Assembly: GCF_018687815.1 (NCBI RefSeq)
Contig: NZ_CP061306.1
Location: forward strand, 1,860,001-1,924,000
Direction of reading: 5' to 3'
From: Polynucleobacter sp. JS-JIR-II-b4
GTDB taxonomy: Bacteria; Pseudomonadota; Gammaproteobacteria; Burkholderiales; Burkholderiaceae
DNA: 64,000 nt
Every line of letters starts with the position of its first letter. The stretch's first letter is position 1. The notes beneath the pieces were generated by a model, which had not been told where the DNA came from, did not search any database, and saw only the letters and a program-made list of their open reading frames with translations. Made by a program: the position numbers and the translations under genes. Shown here piece after piece: positions 34,946 to 44,600 of this stretch.

Positions 34946-34951
34946 CACCGG

Positions 34952-34957
34952 ATTATA
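34952..34957 (-). promoter_or_regulatory. TATAAT box six bases before the rhodanese ATG (putative leaderless -10)
   Basis: On the minus strand a perfect TATAAT is followed by CCGGTG and the ATG at 34945. It overlaps by two bases the gpmA box on the other strand, so the two genes share a compact back-to-back promoter in a 22-base gap between start codons. Confidence 0.55.
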
Positions 34958-34961
34958 GAAT
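34956..34961 (+). promoter_or_regulatory. TAGAAT box six bases before gpmA ATG (putative leaderless -10)
   Basis: TAGAAT is followed by GGCTCT and the gpmA ATG at 34968. No ribosome site fits. It mirrors the box of the divergent rhodanese gene. Confidence 0.45.
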
Positions 34962-34967
34962 GGCTCT

Positions 34968-35657
34968 ATGAAACAACTTGTCCTTATTCGTCATGGCGAA
35001 TCCGCCTGGAACCTTGAAAACCGCTTCACTGGCTGGGCGGACGTCGACTTAACCCCTAAAGGCGCAGAACAGGCCATTGCAGCAGGCACAAACCTCAAAA
35101 AAGCAGGTTATGAATTTGATATCGCCTATACCTCCGTTTTAAGGCGTGCCATTCGCACCCTTTGGCACGTTCAAGATGCCATGGATTTGATGTGGCTCCC
35201 TGTTGTTCATAGCTGGCGTTTAAATGAACGTCACTATGGCGCGCTCACCGGATTGAATAAAGCTGAAACAGCAACTAAATATGGCGATGAACAAGTTCAT
35301 ATTTGGCGTCGCTCCTATGACGTACGTCCACCGCTACTTGAGCATGATGATGAACGTCATCCTAAAAATGATCTCCGTTACTCAAAGCTCAATCCTTCCG
35401 ACATTCCTTTGGGCGAGTGCTTAAAAGATAACGTTGAGCGAGTATTACCCTTGTGGAATGAATCGATTGCACCCGCACTAAAGGCTGGTAAACGCGTATT
35501 ACTAGTGGCACACGGCAATAGCATTCGCTCGCTCATTAAGTACTTAGATCAAATGTCTGATGAAGCGATCATGGAAGTGAACGTACCTAATGGTGTGCCA
35601 CTTGTTTATGAGTTAGATGACAACCTCAAACCTATTCAACACTTTTATTTGGATTAA
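34968..35657 (+). CDS. gpmA: 2,3-bisphosphoglycerate-dependent phosphoglycerate mutase
   Basis: Interconverts 3- and 2-phosphoglycerate in glycolysis and gluconeogenesis. The phosphohistidine motif [10 protein letters not shown] is at residues 6-15, the [15 protein letters not shown] region follows, and the second histidine is in VAHGNSIR. Length 229 is normal for the tetrameric or dimeric cofactor-dependent form. The S41 peptidase gene follows after 12 bases. Confidence 0.96.
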   Translation: MKQLVLIRHGESAWNLENRFTGWADVDLTPKGAEQAIAAGTNLKKAGYEFDIAYTSVLRRAIRTLWHVQDAMDLMWLPVVHSWRLNERHYGALTGLNKAETATKYGDEQVHIWRRSYDVRPPLLEHDDERHPKNDLRYSKLNPSDIPLGECLKDNVERVLPLWNESIAPALKAGKRVLLVAHGNSIRSLIKYLDQMSDEAIMEVNVPNGVPLVYELDDNLKPIQHFYLD

Positions 35658-35669
35658 AGCAAAAGAGAT

Positions 35670-37103
35670 ATGCGCCAATTTCTAAAGAATTTCGCCCTGA
35701 TAGCCGTTGGCCTTATCGCCGGCGTAGCAGCCACGATCCAGCTCTCCGCGACCGCCCAGCAAAGCGCCCAGCTGCCGCTTGATGAACTGCGCACGCTCTC
35801 CAATGTGTTTGCGCAAATTAAGCGCGAATATGTTGAGCCTATCGAAGATAAGCAACTATTAACAGATGCCGTTAAAGGAATGGTGAGTAGTCTGGATCCG
35901 CATTCCACTTTCTTAGATAAAAAAGATTTTGCAGAAATGCAAGAGATGACCTCTGGAAAGTTTGCTGGACTCGGCATTGAAATCACTTCTGAAGATGGTG
36001 TAGTTAAAGTACTCAATCCAATTGAAGATAGTCCTGCTGCACGTGCAGGCCTTCAAGCTGGAGACCTCATTACCCGTCTTGATGACAAACCCGTACGCGG
36101 CATGTCTTTAGATAAAGCGGTGCGTACTATGCGCGGCACTCCTGGAACCAAAATTACGTTGACAGTATTTCGTAAGAGTGAAGAGCGTAGCTTTCCAGTA
36201 ACGATCACTCGCGCAGAGATTAAAGTTCAATCAGTCAAAACAAAAATTCTAGATAACGATATTGCTTGGGTACGCATCACTAGCTTTCAAGAACGTACCG
36301 TTCCTGATCTTGCTAAGAAATTGACGGACATCGCCAATCAAGATCCAAAGCTCAAAGGCATCATTCTTGACCTGCGCAACAATGGCGGCGGTCTATTGCA
36401 AGGAGCCGTAGGTGTGGCTGCAGCATTCTTGCCTGCTGATGCAGTCATTGTCTCCACCAAAGGCCAGTCTCCAGATTCAAAACAGATCTTTAATGCAACA
36501 CCAGCGATGTACCGCCTAAATGAGTCTGGCGACCCTTTGGCCGGCGTTCCAGCAATATTTAAGAAATTGCCTATGGTGGTCTTGGTAAATGCTTATTCCG
36601 CTTCCGCATCAGAGATTGTGGCTGGCGCACTCCAAGACTACAAACGCGCAACCATTATTGGAAAAACGACCTTTGGTAAGGGCTCAGTACAAACCGTTCG
36701 CCCTCTTACCAATGACTCAGCACTGAAGATTACTACTGCTTATTACTACACCCCTAGCGGCAAGTCGATTCAGGCTTTTGGCGTTAAGCCAGATATTCCA
36801 GTTGATCAAAATAAAGATGGCGATCCTGATGATGTATTAATCACTCGCGAGATCGATAGCGAGAAACATCTCCGCAATAAGCAATCTGCCGAAGATAAGT
36901 TGATTAAAGATCGAGAGCAACGTCGCCTTGAAGAGTTACAGCGCATTGAAGAGAAAAATGCCAAGAAGACTCCTGAAGAAAAAGAGAAGGATAAAAATAA
37001 GAAACCGCCTGAGCTAGGCAGTGCAGATGACTTCATGCTTTCTCAGGCAGTAGCCTTTATTAATGGCCAGCCTGTGAAGCGCTCTTCATCCAAGCTCGAA
37101 TAA
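35670..37103 (+). CDS. C-terminal processing peptidase, S41 family (CtpA type)
   Basis: A 477-residue periplasmic serine protease. A signal peptide or anchor (about 6-30) is followed by a PDZ domain (about 95-175, with FAGLGIEI and ARAGLQAGDLI) and the S41 catalytic domain, with the serine in NAYSASASEIVAGAL and the lysine in GKTTFGKGSVQ. The C-terminal 90 residues are Lys/Glu-rich. CtpA proteases trim or degrade envelope proteins such as peptidoglycan hydrolases. Confidence 0.93.
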   Translation: MRQFLKNFALIAVGLIAGVAATIQLSATAQQSAQLPLDELRTLSNVFAQIKREYVEPIEDKQLLTDAVKGMVSSLDPHSTFLDKKDFAEMQEMTSGKFAGLGIEITSEDGVVKVLNPIEDSPAARAGLQAGDLITRLDDKPVRGMSLDKAVRTMRGTPGTKITLTVFRKSEERSFPVTITRAEIKVQSVKTKILDNDIAWVRITSFQERTVPDLAKKLTDIANQDPKLKGIILDLRNNGGGLLQGAVGVAAAFLPADAVIVSTKGQSPDSKQIFNATPAMYRLNESGDPLAGVPAIFKKLPMVVLVNAYSASASEIVAGALQDYKRATIIGKTTFGKGSVQTVRPLTNDSALKITTAYYYTPSGKSIQAFGVKPDIPVDQNKDGDPDDVLITREIDSEKHLRNKQSAEDKLIKDREQRRLEELQRIEEKNAKKTPEEKEKDKNKKPPELGSADDFMLSQAVAFINGQPVKRSSSKLE

Positions 37104-37127
37104 TCTTTTAATCTCTGCGGCCGGTAT

Positions 37128-37880
37128 ATGAATGACGAGCAGTTACTTCGATACTCCAGGCACTTGCTGCTTGATGAGATTGATGTTGCCGGCCAAGAGA
37201 AGCTACTCCACTCACACGTATTGTTAATCGGTGCTGGCGGCTTAGGAAGCGCAGCTTCGCCTTATCTAGCGGCAGCAGGAGTTGGCCATATCACCTTGGT
37301 GGATCACGATGAGGTAGAACTCACCAATTTGCAGCGCCAAATCATGCACACCGAAAGTAGCATTGGAAAAAGCAAAGTGGCGTCAGGGAAAGAATTTCTG
37401 CAACGCCTAAACTCCAGCATTCAGATTGAGACTATTCAAGCTAAAGCTACAGCATCTCTGCTCGATGAGTTATTGCCAAGTGTTGATGTTGTTTTAGATT
37501 GCACGGATAACTTTTCAACCCGGCACCTAATTAATACTGCCTGCGTTAAACATCAAACTCCGCTGGTTTCAGGCTCAGCCCTTAAGTTTGATGGTCAAGT
37601 GAGCGTCTTTGATGCACGAAATTCCAGCTCCCCATGTTATGCCTGCATCTTCTCTCCCGATGAAGAGTTTGAGGAAGTCAGTTGCTCCAGTATGGGCATC
37701 TTCTCGCCTCTAGTAGGAATCATTGGAGCCATGCAAGCTGCTCAAGCCCTACAGGTATTAATCGGTTTTGGAGAGTCCTTGGTGGGGCGTATGTTGCTTT
37801 GGAATGGGCGCACGACCCAAATCGATGAAATCCGCATTAGCCGTAATGCTGATTGCTCGGTATGCGGCTCAGCCCACTAG
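37128..37880 (+). CDS. moeB: MoeB/ThiF-family adenylyltransferase
   Basis: Adenylates the C terminus of a small ubiquitin-like sulfur carrier (MoaD or ThiS). The nucleotide loop GAGGLGSAASP is at residues 33-43, followed by LVDHDEVELTNLQRQ, the catalytic cysteine in EVSCSSMG, and two zinc CXXC pairs (CYAC and CSVC). Length 250, without a rhodanese domain. The carrier and other molybdopterin or thiamin genes are not in the window, so MoeB versus ThiF remains open. Confidence 0.88.
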   Translation: MNDEQLLRYSRHLLLDEIDVAGQEKLLHSHVLLIGAGGLGSAASPYLAAAGVGHITLVDHDEVELTNLQRQIMHTESSIGKSKVASGKEFLQRLNSSIQIETIQAKATASLLDELLPSVDVVLDCTDNFSTRHLINTACVKHQTPLVSGSALKFDGQVSVFDARNSSSPCYACIFSPDEEFEEVSCSSMGIFSPLVGIIGAMQAAQALQVLIGFGESLVGRMLLWNGRTTQIDEIRISRNADCSVCGSAH

Positions 37881-37896
37881 GCAACGCACAAAATCA

Positions 37897-39648
37897 TTAA
37901 GACAGTAGTCGCTCTAAAGCCTTTGCCTGCTCTTCGGGCTCATACGCCTTCAAGACCCTAGCAACGCGGGCTTTTAATAAACCTACATTAGCCTGAAGAA
38001 TTTCCCGCTTAACCAGCAATAACTGGCTGAAGTGCATTGAGAAATCGGTTAAACCCAAGGCAAGCAGTAACTTGGTTAATGCAGGATCACCGGCCATCTC
38101 ACCACAAACAGCCACAGGCACATTTGCACGTTTAGCCTGCTCAATGATATTTGCCAATAAATTCAATATTGCTGGATGCAGGGGGTCATACAAATGCGCA
38201 ACAGCATGATCCGCGCGATCAATTGCCAAGGTGTACTGAATTAAATCATTCGTTCCAATAGAAAGAAAATCGAATCGATTAATAAACAAAGGCAAGACTA
38301 AAGCAGCAGCCGGAATCTCAATCATCGCGCCAACTTGAATATTCGGATTAAATGCTTTGCCACGCTGATGCAATTGTTGTTTGGCTTTTTCAATCAGTCT
38401 AAATGTTTCATCAATCTCTTTAGCATGCGCCAACATCGGAATCATGATGCGCGCTTGACCATGGGCTGATGCACGCAAGATTGCTCTGAGCTGCGTTAAA
38501 AAGATTTCTGGCTCTGTTAAAGACCAGCGGATTGCCCGCAAGCCCAATGGTGATGTGCCTGTTTGAGAAATATCGCCACCGCCGCCCAACGCCTTATCTG
38601 CACCAACATCAATAGTTCTGATGTTGACAGGTAAGCCATGCATTAAATCGACTACGCGACGATATTCTTGATATTGCTGCTCTTCATCTGGTAAAGCCTG
38701 TTTACGGTCCATGAATAAAAATTCAGAGCGGAATAAACCAACCCCTACCGCACCCAACTTCACCGCCTGAATAGCATCTTCTGGCAATTCAATATTGGCA
38801 AACAACTCAATCTCAACACGGTCGGCTGTTTCTGTTTTTGCATGCTTTAACTGTTGGAGCTTACGAGCTTCTTTGAGCACCTGAGTTTGTAGTTTGCGAT
38901 ATTCGGCTAGCAGCTGCTCATCTGGGGCAACTACTACAACTCCTCGATCGCCATCTAGCACCAACCAATCGCCATGGCGAATCATTTCGCTCGCGTGGCG
39001 AACACCAACTACCGCAGGTATTTCCATGCTGCGCGCCACGATAGCTGTATGAGAGGTTTTGCCCCCCAGATCCGTTACGAATCCGGTAAAAGCATGCTCT
39101 TTAAAACGCAGCATGTCGTGCGGAGCAATATCGTGGGCAACGATGATGGACTCAACACCGATATCGCTGGTTGGCAAAAAATTGGCATCGTTTAATGGAT
39201 CTTTTTTCTGGGCATTTAATGCCTTAATCACGCGTTCAGCAACCTGACGAATATCGTTGGCGCGTTCCTTTAAATACGCATCCTCAATATCTGCAAATTG
39301 CTCCAACAGATCATTCAACTCAGTAGTTAAGGCCCATGCTGCATTTAATCGTTGCGTGCGAATGAGTTTAATGGGCTTCTCAGCCAATGCTGGGTCCGCT
39401 AATATCATGCCGTGCACGTCTAAGAATGCCGCCATCTCTTGCGGCGCATCTTTTGGCAAACCCTGGCGCAATTGTTCAAGCTCTAAACGAACCTGATCAA
39501 ATGCATTCAATAGCTTTTGTGCTTCAACCTCTTCTTTGCCAGCTTCAATCAGGTGATGACTTACTTCTAATGCTGCGCGAGAAATCAGTACCGCCTTGCC
39601 AATGGCAATGCCTTTCGATACTGGAATTCCATGCAATGCAAAAGTCAT
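37897..39648 (-). CDS. ptsI: Phosphoenolpyruvate-protein phosphotransferase (PTS enzyme I)
   Basis: Takes phosphate from PEP and passes it to HPr. The active histidine is in GGKTSHTAIVARSM, the PEP-binding C-terminal domain shows GVGLFRSEFLFMDR, and the catalytic cysteine is in VAVCGEMAGDP. Length 583 is normal for the sugar-type EI without a GAF domain. It follows ptsH by 5 bases. No EIIB or EIIC gene is in the window. Confidence 0.96.
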   Translation of the reverse strand: MTFALHGIPVSKGIAIGKAVLISRAALEVSHHLIEAGKEEVEAQKLLNAFDQVRLELEQLRQGLPKDAPQEMAAFLDVHGMILADPALAEKPIKLIRTQRLNAAWALTTELNDLLEQFADIEDAYLKERANDIRQVAERVIKALNAQKKDPLNDANFLPTSDIGVESIIVAHDIAPHDMLRFKEHAFTGFVTDLGGKTSHTAIVARSMEIPAVVGVRHASEMIRHGDWLVLDGDRGVVVVAPDEQLLAEYRKLQTQVLKEARKLQQLKHAKTETADRVEIELFANIELPEDAIQAVKLGAVGVGLFRSEFLFMDRKQALPDEEQQYQEYRRVVDLMHGLPVNIRTIDVGADKALGGGGDISQTGTSPLGLRAIRWSLTEPEIFLTQLRAILRASAHGQARIMIPMLAHAKEIDETFRLIEKAKQQLHQRGKAFNPNIQVGAMIEIPAAALVLPLFINRFDFLSIGTNDLIQYTLAIDRADHAVAHLYDPLHPAILNLLANIIEQAKRANVPVAVCGEMAGDPALTKLLLALGLTDFSMHFSQLLLVKREILQANVGLLKARVARVLKAYEPEEQAKALERLLS

Positions 39649-39653
39649 GCTAT

Positions 39654-39923
39654 TTACTCACCCTCACCAAATCGGTCATTAATTAACGCAGTGAGTGCCT
39701 GCATGGCTTCATCTGCTTTTTCGCCCACAGTCTCAAGGGTCACAGTACTGCCAATACCAGCCGCCAACATCATCACACCCATAATGCTCTTCGCATTAAT
39801 TTGACGCCCATTACGTGACAGAAATATTTCACAAGGAAACTGAGCGGCTAACTGAGACAACTTGGCAGATGCGCGAGCATGCAGACCTAATTTATTGATG
39901 ATTTCGATTTCTGCCGAAGGCAT
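39654..39923 (-). CDS. ptsH: Phosphocarrier protein HPr
   Basis: Carries phosphate on His15 (KLGLHARAS) from EI to EIIA proteins. Ser46 in AKSIMGVMML is the target of HPr kinase, encoded at 6530-7516. The start is placed at ATG 39923, giving 89 residues; the open frame upstream to 40046 runs over the end of the EIIA gene and is not HPr-like. It lies 17 bases after the EIIA-Man gene. Confidence 0.96.
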   Translation of the reverse strand: MPSAEIEIINKLGLHARASAKLSQLAAQFPCEIFLSRNGRQINAKSIMGVMMLAAGIGSTVTLETVGEKADEAMQALTALINDRFGEGE

Positions 39924-39940
39924 AGTGTGCTGGCCCTTAT

Positions 39941-40363
39941 TTATTCTTGATTTACTTTTGTACCTAAGCGCAAGATGCCATTCTGTCCACCAGCAAGGGC
40001 TTTTTGCGCCAAATCTTCCAGATTTTCTCCACGATGAGAAATGCAACGCATCAGCATAGGTAGATTTAATCCTGCCAACACGATGACAGGCGCATTCAAT
40101 CCCGATAAAGGACCCAAGGCCTCTAACTTTGAGGCCACATTAGCAGGAGTTGCACCCATAACATCTGTCAGGATTAAGACGCCGTTGCCTGTATTCACAC
40201 CATAAGCAGCCTTCATCACGCGATCAAAGCTTGCCTTGGTATCTTCATGAGGAGGGATATCCACTGCTCGAACACGCTCAGGCAATACACCAAAAGTATG
40301 CTCAGCAAACCCCAGCATTGCGCTGGCAACCGGTGTATGAGCAACGATGACAATTCCAGTCAT
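39941..40363 (-). CDS. PTS EIIA component, mannose family
   Basis: A 140-residue EIIA-Man domain, phosphorylated at His9 (IVIVAHTPVA), with the TDVMGATPANVA dimer motif. The start is at ATG 40363, two bases after the gshB stop; an extension to 40399 has no homology. No EIIB/EIIC partners are adjacent, and the same stand-alone EIIA-ptsH-ptsI order is typical of betaproteobacteria, where it is thought to be regulatory. Confidence 0.93.
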   Translation of the reverse strand: MTGIVIVAHTPVASAMLGFAEHTFGVLPERVRAVDIPPHEDTKASFDRVMKAAYGVNTGNGVLILTDVMGATPANVASKLEALGPLSGLNAPVIVLAGLNLPMLMRCISHRGENLEDLAQKALAGGQNGILRLGTKVNQE

Positions 40364-40365
40364 AT

Positions 40366-41307
40366 TTATGCCAATGCTTTCTCTAGTGCTGCCAACCAAA
40401 ATTGCGCAACATTAAAGCTGCTTTGGTCAGTAATTTCAACAAAACAAGTCGGGCTCGTCACATTAATTTCAGTGAGATAACCACCAATTAAATCCAACCC
40501 AACTAAGAATAATCCACGCTGATTTAAAACAGGAGCTAATTTTTCAGCGATTCTTTTTTCGGCCTCGGTTAAGGGCATCGCTACGCCTTTACCACCGGCG
40601 GCTAAGTTACCCCGAATTTCGCTACCCTGCGGAATGCGAGCTAGCGCAAATGGCACTACCTCTCCGCCAATTAAAAGCACCCGTTTGTCACCCTGGGCAA
40701 TTTCTGGCAGAAAGCGTTGAACCATCAGGGTTCTTGCACCATTCTCACCAAGCGTTTCTACGATGCTCGCAAGATTGAGTCCATCAGCCCCAACCCTAAA
40801 TACACCCATGCCGCCCATGCCGTCTAACGGTTTAATCACGATATCGTGATGTTCCTGATGAAAACGCTCTACTGCAGCCAATTCACGCGTGACTAAGGTA
40901 GGCGGAATCAGTTCTGGAAACTCTGTAATAGATAGTTTTTCTGAATGATCTCGAACAGCGCTTGGCTCGTTAAATACTTTCGCGCCCTGACGTACTGCGG
41001 CCGATAACAACCAAGTGGTATTGAGGTATTCAATATCGAAAGGAGGATCTGTGCGCATGAGCACAGCGGAAAAAGATTTGAGTGTTCGAGACTCAATCTC
41101 ACCCAACTCAAACCAGTTGGTGGAGCTGGGCTTAATGACCAAAGACTGGCAATCAGCCACCACAAAATCATCTCTCCACAACACATTACGACTTTGACAA
41201 AACCACAAGTGGTGCCCCGCCTCTTGCGCTGCTCGCATCATTGCGAGCGTGGAATCTTTTTGAATCTTAAAAGATTCAAGGGGGTCTGCAATAAAAAGAA
41301 GGTTCAT
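40366..41307 (-). CDS. gshB: Glutathione synthetase
   Basis: Adds glycine to gamma-glutamylcysteine to make glutathione. The ATP-grasp domain shows VIKPLDGMGGMGVFRV and the late NVTSPTCFVEI motif that ligates metal. Length 313 is normal. It follows gshA by 28 bases, so both steps are in one operon together with the PTS genes. Confidence 0.96.
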   Translation of the reverse strand: MNLLFIADPLESFKIQKDSTLAMMRAAQEAGHHLWFCQSRNVLWRDDFVVADCQSLVIKPSSTNWFELGEIESRTLKSFSAVLMRTDPPFDIEYLNTTWLLSAAVRQGAKVFNEPSAVRDHSEKLSITEFPELIPPTLVTRELAAVERFHQEHHDIVIKPLDGMGGMGVFRVGADGLNLASIVETLGENGARTLMVQRFLPEIAQGDKRVLLIGGEVVPFALARIPQGSEIRGNLAAGGKGVAMPLTEAEKRIAEKLAPVLNQRGLFLVGLDLIGGYLTEINVTSPTCFVEITDQSSFNVAQFWLAALEKALA

Positions 41308-41335
41308 TATTTCTATTGAGAGATTAGTGATTTAT

Positions 41336-42634
41336 TTATGCAGCTTCAGCATTGGGATCAGTACGCTCTAGCTCCAATGATGCAGCAAGCAGCGCTAAGC
41401 GAGCAACCACACCATACAGATAGAAGCGATTTGGAGCAGCGCTACCTGGCTTAGCCCCTAGATCAGGCATTGAGTTTTGCTCAAAAGCTAGAGGCACAAA
41501 GTGCATACCTGGAGCATTCAGGTTCTCATCTGGTCCACGGTCAGTATGAACGCGATAGAAGCCGCCAATGACATAACGATCGATCATATACACCACCGGT
41601 TCAGCAACCGCTTCATTGACCTTCTCAAAGGTATAAACACCCTCCTGAATCAATACATCGCTGACCTCAAGGCCTTCCTTAACCACACTCATCTTATTGC
41701 GGTCCTTACGATTCAAGCCCTTTAACTGCGCGGGATCATTGACTACCATCACGCCCATGCCATAAGTGCCAGCATCAGCTTTTACTACGACATAAGGTTT
41801 CTCTTTAATACCGTATTCACGGTACTTCTTGGCAGTCTTTTTCAAGACTTGCTCTACAGCAGTTTGAAGTTCGTCTTCGCCCTTACGCTCGTGAAAATTA
41901 ATATTGGAGCAACTAGTAAAGTAAGGGTTGATCATCCATGGATCGATATCAACGACTTTGGCAAATTTCTTTGCCACCTCTTCATAGGCAGCAAAGTGAT
42001 TAGATTTACGACGCACATGCCAGCCAGCATGCAAGCCTGGCAGCAAGTACTGCTCATAGATATTCTCCAGAATCGGAGGAATGCCTGCGGATAAGTCGTT
42101 ATTCAATAGGATCGAGCAAGGATCAAAATCTTTTAAACCTAGGCGTTGTTTCTTGAGGCCAAGTCGAGCAAGGGGCTCCATCAACAAGCGATTGCCATCA
42201 GGCAAATCAATCCAGGTTGGCTTCTTAATTTCTTCGGAGAAAGTACCCAGCCGAACATTCAATCCGGCTTGACGCAAAATCGAAGACAAGCGCGCAATAT
42301 TCTGCAAATAGAAAGTATTGCGTGTATGTCGTTCTGGTATCAGCAATAAGTTTTTGGCCTCAGGGCAAATCTTCTCAATGGCAGCCATGGCAGCTTGAAC
42401 AGCAAGCGGCAACATCTGCGGCGAAAGGTTATTAAACCCTCCAGGGAAAAGATTGGTATCAACTGGAGCTAACTTAAAGCCAGAATTGCGTAAATCGACA
42501 GAACAGTAAAAAGGCGGGGTATGTTCTTGCCATTCCAGCCTGAACCAACGCTCAATGGTTGGGGTCGCTTCTAGAACCTTTGACTCTAATTCGAGCAAAG
42601 GGCCGGTGAGTGCAGTAATGAGATGTGGAACCAT
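41336..42634 (-). CDS. gshA: Glutamate-cysteine ligase (proteobacterial ATP-grasp type)
   Basis: First step of glutathione synthesis. The 432-residue protein belongs to the betaproteobacterial-type GshA: the stretch VKADAGTYGMGVMVV is an ATP-grasp-like loop, and YVIGGFYRVHTDRG near the C terminus is conserved in the family. It differs from the E. coli GshA sequence family. The ATG at 42634 is preceded by TACAAT exactly six bases away and by no normal ribosome site. The family call rests on memory of sequence features and the gshB neighbour. Confidence 0.9.
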   Translation of the reverse strand: MVPHLITALTGPLLELESKVLEATPTIERWFRLEWQEHTPPFYCSVDLRNSGFKLAPVDTNLFPGGFNNLSPQMLPLAVQAAMAAIEKICPEAKNLLLIPERHTRNTFYLQNIARLSSILRQAGLNVRLGTFSEEIKKPTWIDLPDGNRLLMEPLARLGLKKQRLGLKDFDPCSILLNNDLSAGIPPILENIYEQYLLPGLHAGWHVRRKSNHFAAYEEVAKKFAKVVDIDPWMINPYFTSCSNINFHERKGEDELQTAVEQVLKKTAKKYREYGIKEKPYVVVKADAGTYGMGVMVVNDPAQLKGLNRKDRNKMSVVKEGLEVSDVLIQEGVYTFEKVNEAVAEPVVYMIDRYVIGGFYRVHTDRGPDENLNAPGMHFVPLAFEQNSMPDLGAKPGSAAPNRFYLYGVVARLALLAASLELERTDPNAEAA

Positions 42635-42640
42635 TCCACC

Positions 42641-42646
42641 ATTGTA
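42641..42646 (-). promoter_or_regulatory. TACAAT box six bases before gshA ATG (putative leaderless -10)
   Basis: On the minus strand TACAAT is followed by GGTGGA and the ATG at 42634. The hairpin terminating amtB lies just upstream, so gshA needs its own promoter and this is the only candidate. No consensus -35 is present. Confidence 0.5.
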
Positions 42647-42664
42647 AGATTATTAAAAGAAAGA

Positions 42665-42686
42665 CGCGGGATCCGAGGATCCCGCG
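42665..42686 (-). terminator. Terminator of the TorF-glnK-amtB operon
   Basis: CGCGGGATCC and GGATCCCGCG form a perfect 10-pair GC-rich stem; in the minus direction it is followed by a T-rich tract (TCTTTCTTTTAAT). It lies 53 bases after the amtB stop. Confidence 0.75.
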
Positions 42687-42738
42687 CTTAAAACTAGGCA
42701 GCCAACCAGGGCCGCCCAGTGAGGGGTAAATCTACTGA

Positions 42739-44223
42739 TTAAGACTCGTAAGCAGTCTCACCGTGTGAGCTGATATCCAAGCCTTCGCGCTCTTCTTCTT
42801 CCTTAACGCGCAAACCAATCACGATATCGATCAATTTGAAGGCTACGAAAGAAACTACGCCAGACCAAATTACAGTGGTAATTACGCCTTGAGCTTGGAT
42901 CCACAATTGGCTAGCAATTGAGTAATCAGGAGCAACAGCGTTAGCCACATAATCCCAAATACCAGAGCCGCCTAATGCTGGGTCAGCAAATACACCGGTC
43001 AACAATGCACCAGTAATACCGCCTACGCCGTGAACACCAAACACGTCCAAGCTGTCGTCTGAGCCCAAAATCTTCTTGAGACCAGTAACACCCCAGAGAC
43101 AAACTACACCAGCAACTAGGCCAATAATGATTGAACCCATTGGGCCAGCAAATCCAGCTGCAGGAGTAATTGCAACTAAACCTGCTACGCAACCGGATGC
43201 AGCGCCCAACATAGATGGCTTACCTTTGAGAACCCACTCAGCAACTGACCAGCCCAATACAGCAGCAGCAGTAGCTAAATAAGTATTCACGAATGCCAAG
43301 GCAGCACTACCGTTTGCTTCAAGAGCTGAACCAGCATTGAAACCAAACCAGCCAAACCACAAGAGAGCAGCACCAGCCATTACATAAACTAAGTTATGTG
43401 GCTTCATTGCTTCTTTGCCGTAGCCCAAACGCTTGCCGATTACAAAGGAACCAACCAAACCAGCGATCGCAGCATTAATATGCACAACGGTACCACCAGC
43501 AAAGTCGAGAACACCTTTTTGCCACAACCAACCAGCACGAGCAGTAATTGCTTCGAGTGATGCAGCATCTTTGATGTCATCTGGACCAGGCCAGAACCAA
43601 ACCATGTGAGCGATTGGCAGGTAGCTCAAAGTGAACCAAATCACCATGAATACCAAGATTGCAGAGAACTTAGCGCGCTCAGCAAAAGAGCCAATGATCA
43701 AGCAGCAAGTGATAGTTGCGAACACTGCTTGGAAAGCCATAAATACATACTCAGGAATCACAACACCCTTACTAAAGGTTGCTGCTACTGAGTCTGGATT
43801 CATACCAGCCAAGAAGAGTCGATCTAGTCCGCCGATGAATGCTCCGCCTTCCGTGAATGCAAAGCTATAGCCATAAATCGCCCATAGCACTGAAATCAAA
43901 GAGAAGACCATGAAACATTGCATACAGATAGACAAGATGTTCTTGCTACGTGTCAAACCGCCGTAGAACAACGCCAAGCCAGGAAGAGTCATCAACAGCA
44001 CTAATGCTGTACAGACCATCATCCAAGCAGTATCTGCTTTATTGCACTTTTCAGAGCAAAGAACAGGAGCAGGTTCTGCAGCAGCAGGAGTAGCAGCTGG
44101 AGCTGTTACAGCTGGTTTTTTAACTTCATCAGCATGCGCTGGCGAAGTAACCATTACACCAGTAGCACCAATGGCCAAAGCCATAGCACCACCAGCAACG
44201 AGTCGTTTCATCCAAGTTAACAT
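42739..44223 (-). CDS. amtB: Ammonium transporter AmtB
   Basis: Inner-membrane ammonium channel. A cleavable N-terminal signal with an Ala/Pro-rich linker precedes eleven membrane segments, with DTAWMMVCTALVLLMTLPGLALFYGG at the first (conserved Amt signature, written in part) and the family motif FDFAGGTVVHINA-like DFAGGTVVHINAA. The C-terminal GLDISSHGETAYES tail is the PII-binding region. Length 494. It follows glnK by 14 bases. Confidence 0.96.
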   Translation of the reverse strand: MLTWMKRLVAGGAMALAIGATGVMVTSPAHADEVKKPAVTAPAATPAAAEPAPVLCSEKCNKADTAWMMVCTALVLLMTLPGLALFYGGLTRSKNILSICMQCFMVFSLISVLWAIYGYSFAFTEGGAFIGGLDRLFLAGMNPDSVAATFSKGVVIPEYVFMAFQAVFATITCCLIIGSFAERAKFSAILVFMVIWFTLSYLPIAHMVWFWPGPDDIKDAASLEAITARAGWLWQKGVLDFAGGTVVHINAAIAGLVGSFVIGKRLGYGKEAMKPHNLVYVMAGAALLWFGWFGFNAGSALEANGSAALAFVNTYLATAAAVLGWSVAEWVLKGKPSMLGAASGCVAGLVAITPAAGFAGPMGSIIIGLVAGVVCLWGVTGLKKILGSDDSLDVFGVHGVGGITGALLTGVFADPALGGSGIWDYVANAVAPDYSIASQLWIQAQGVITTVIWSGVVSFVAFKLIDIVIGLRVKEEEEREGLDISSHGETAYES

Positions 44224-44237
44224 TTTTGAACCTCTCT

Positions 44238-44588
<351 letters not shown>

Positions 44589-44600
44589 TCAGAGTGGAAA

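Noticed and set aside
39924..40046. Extended HPr start at 40046
   Set aside because: It lies over the EIIA-Man gene and moves the phosphorylated histidine far from position 15.
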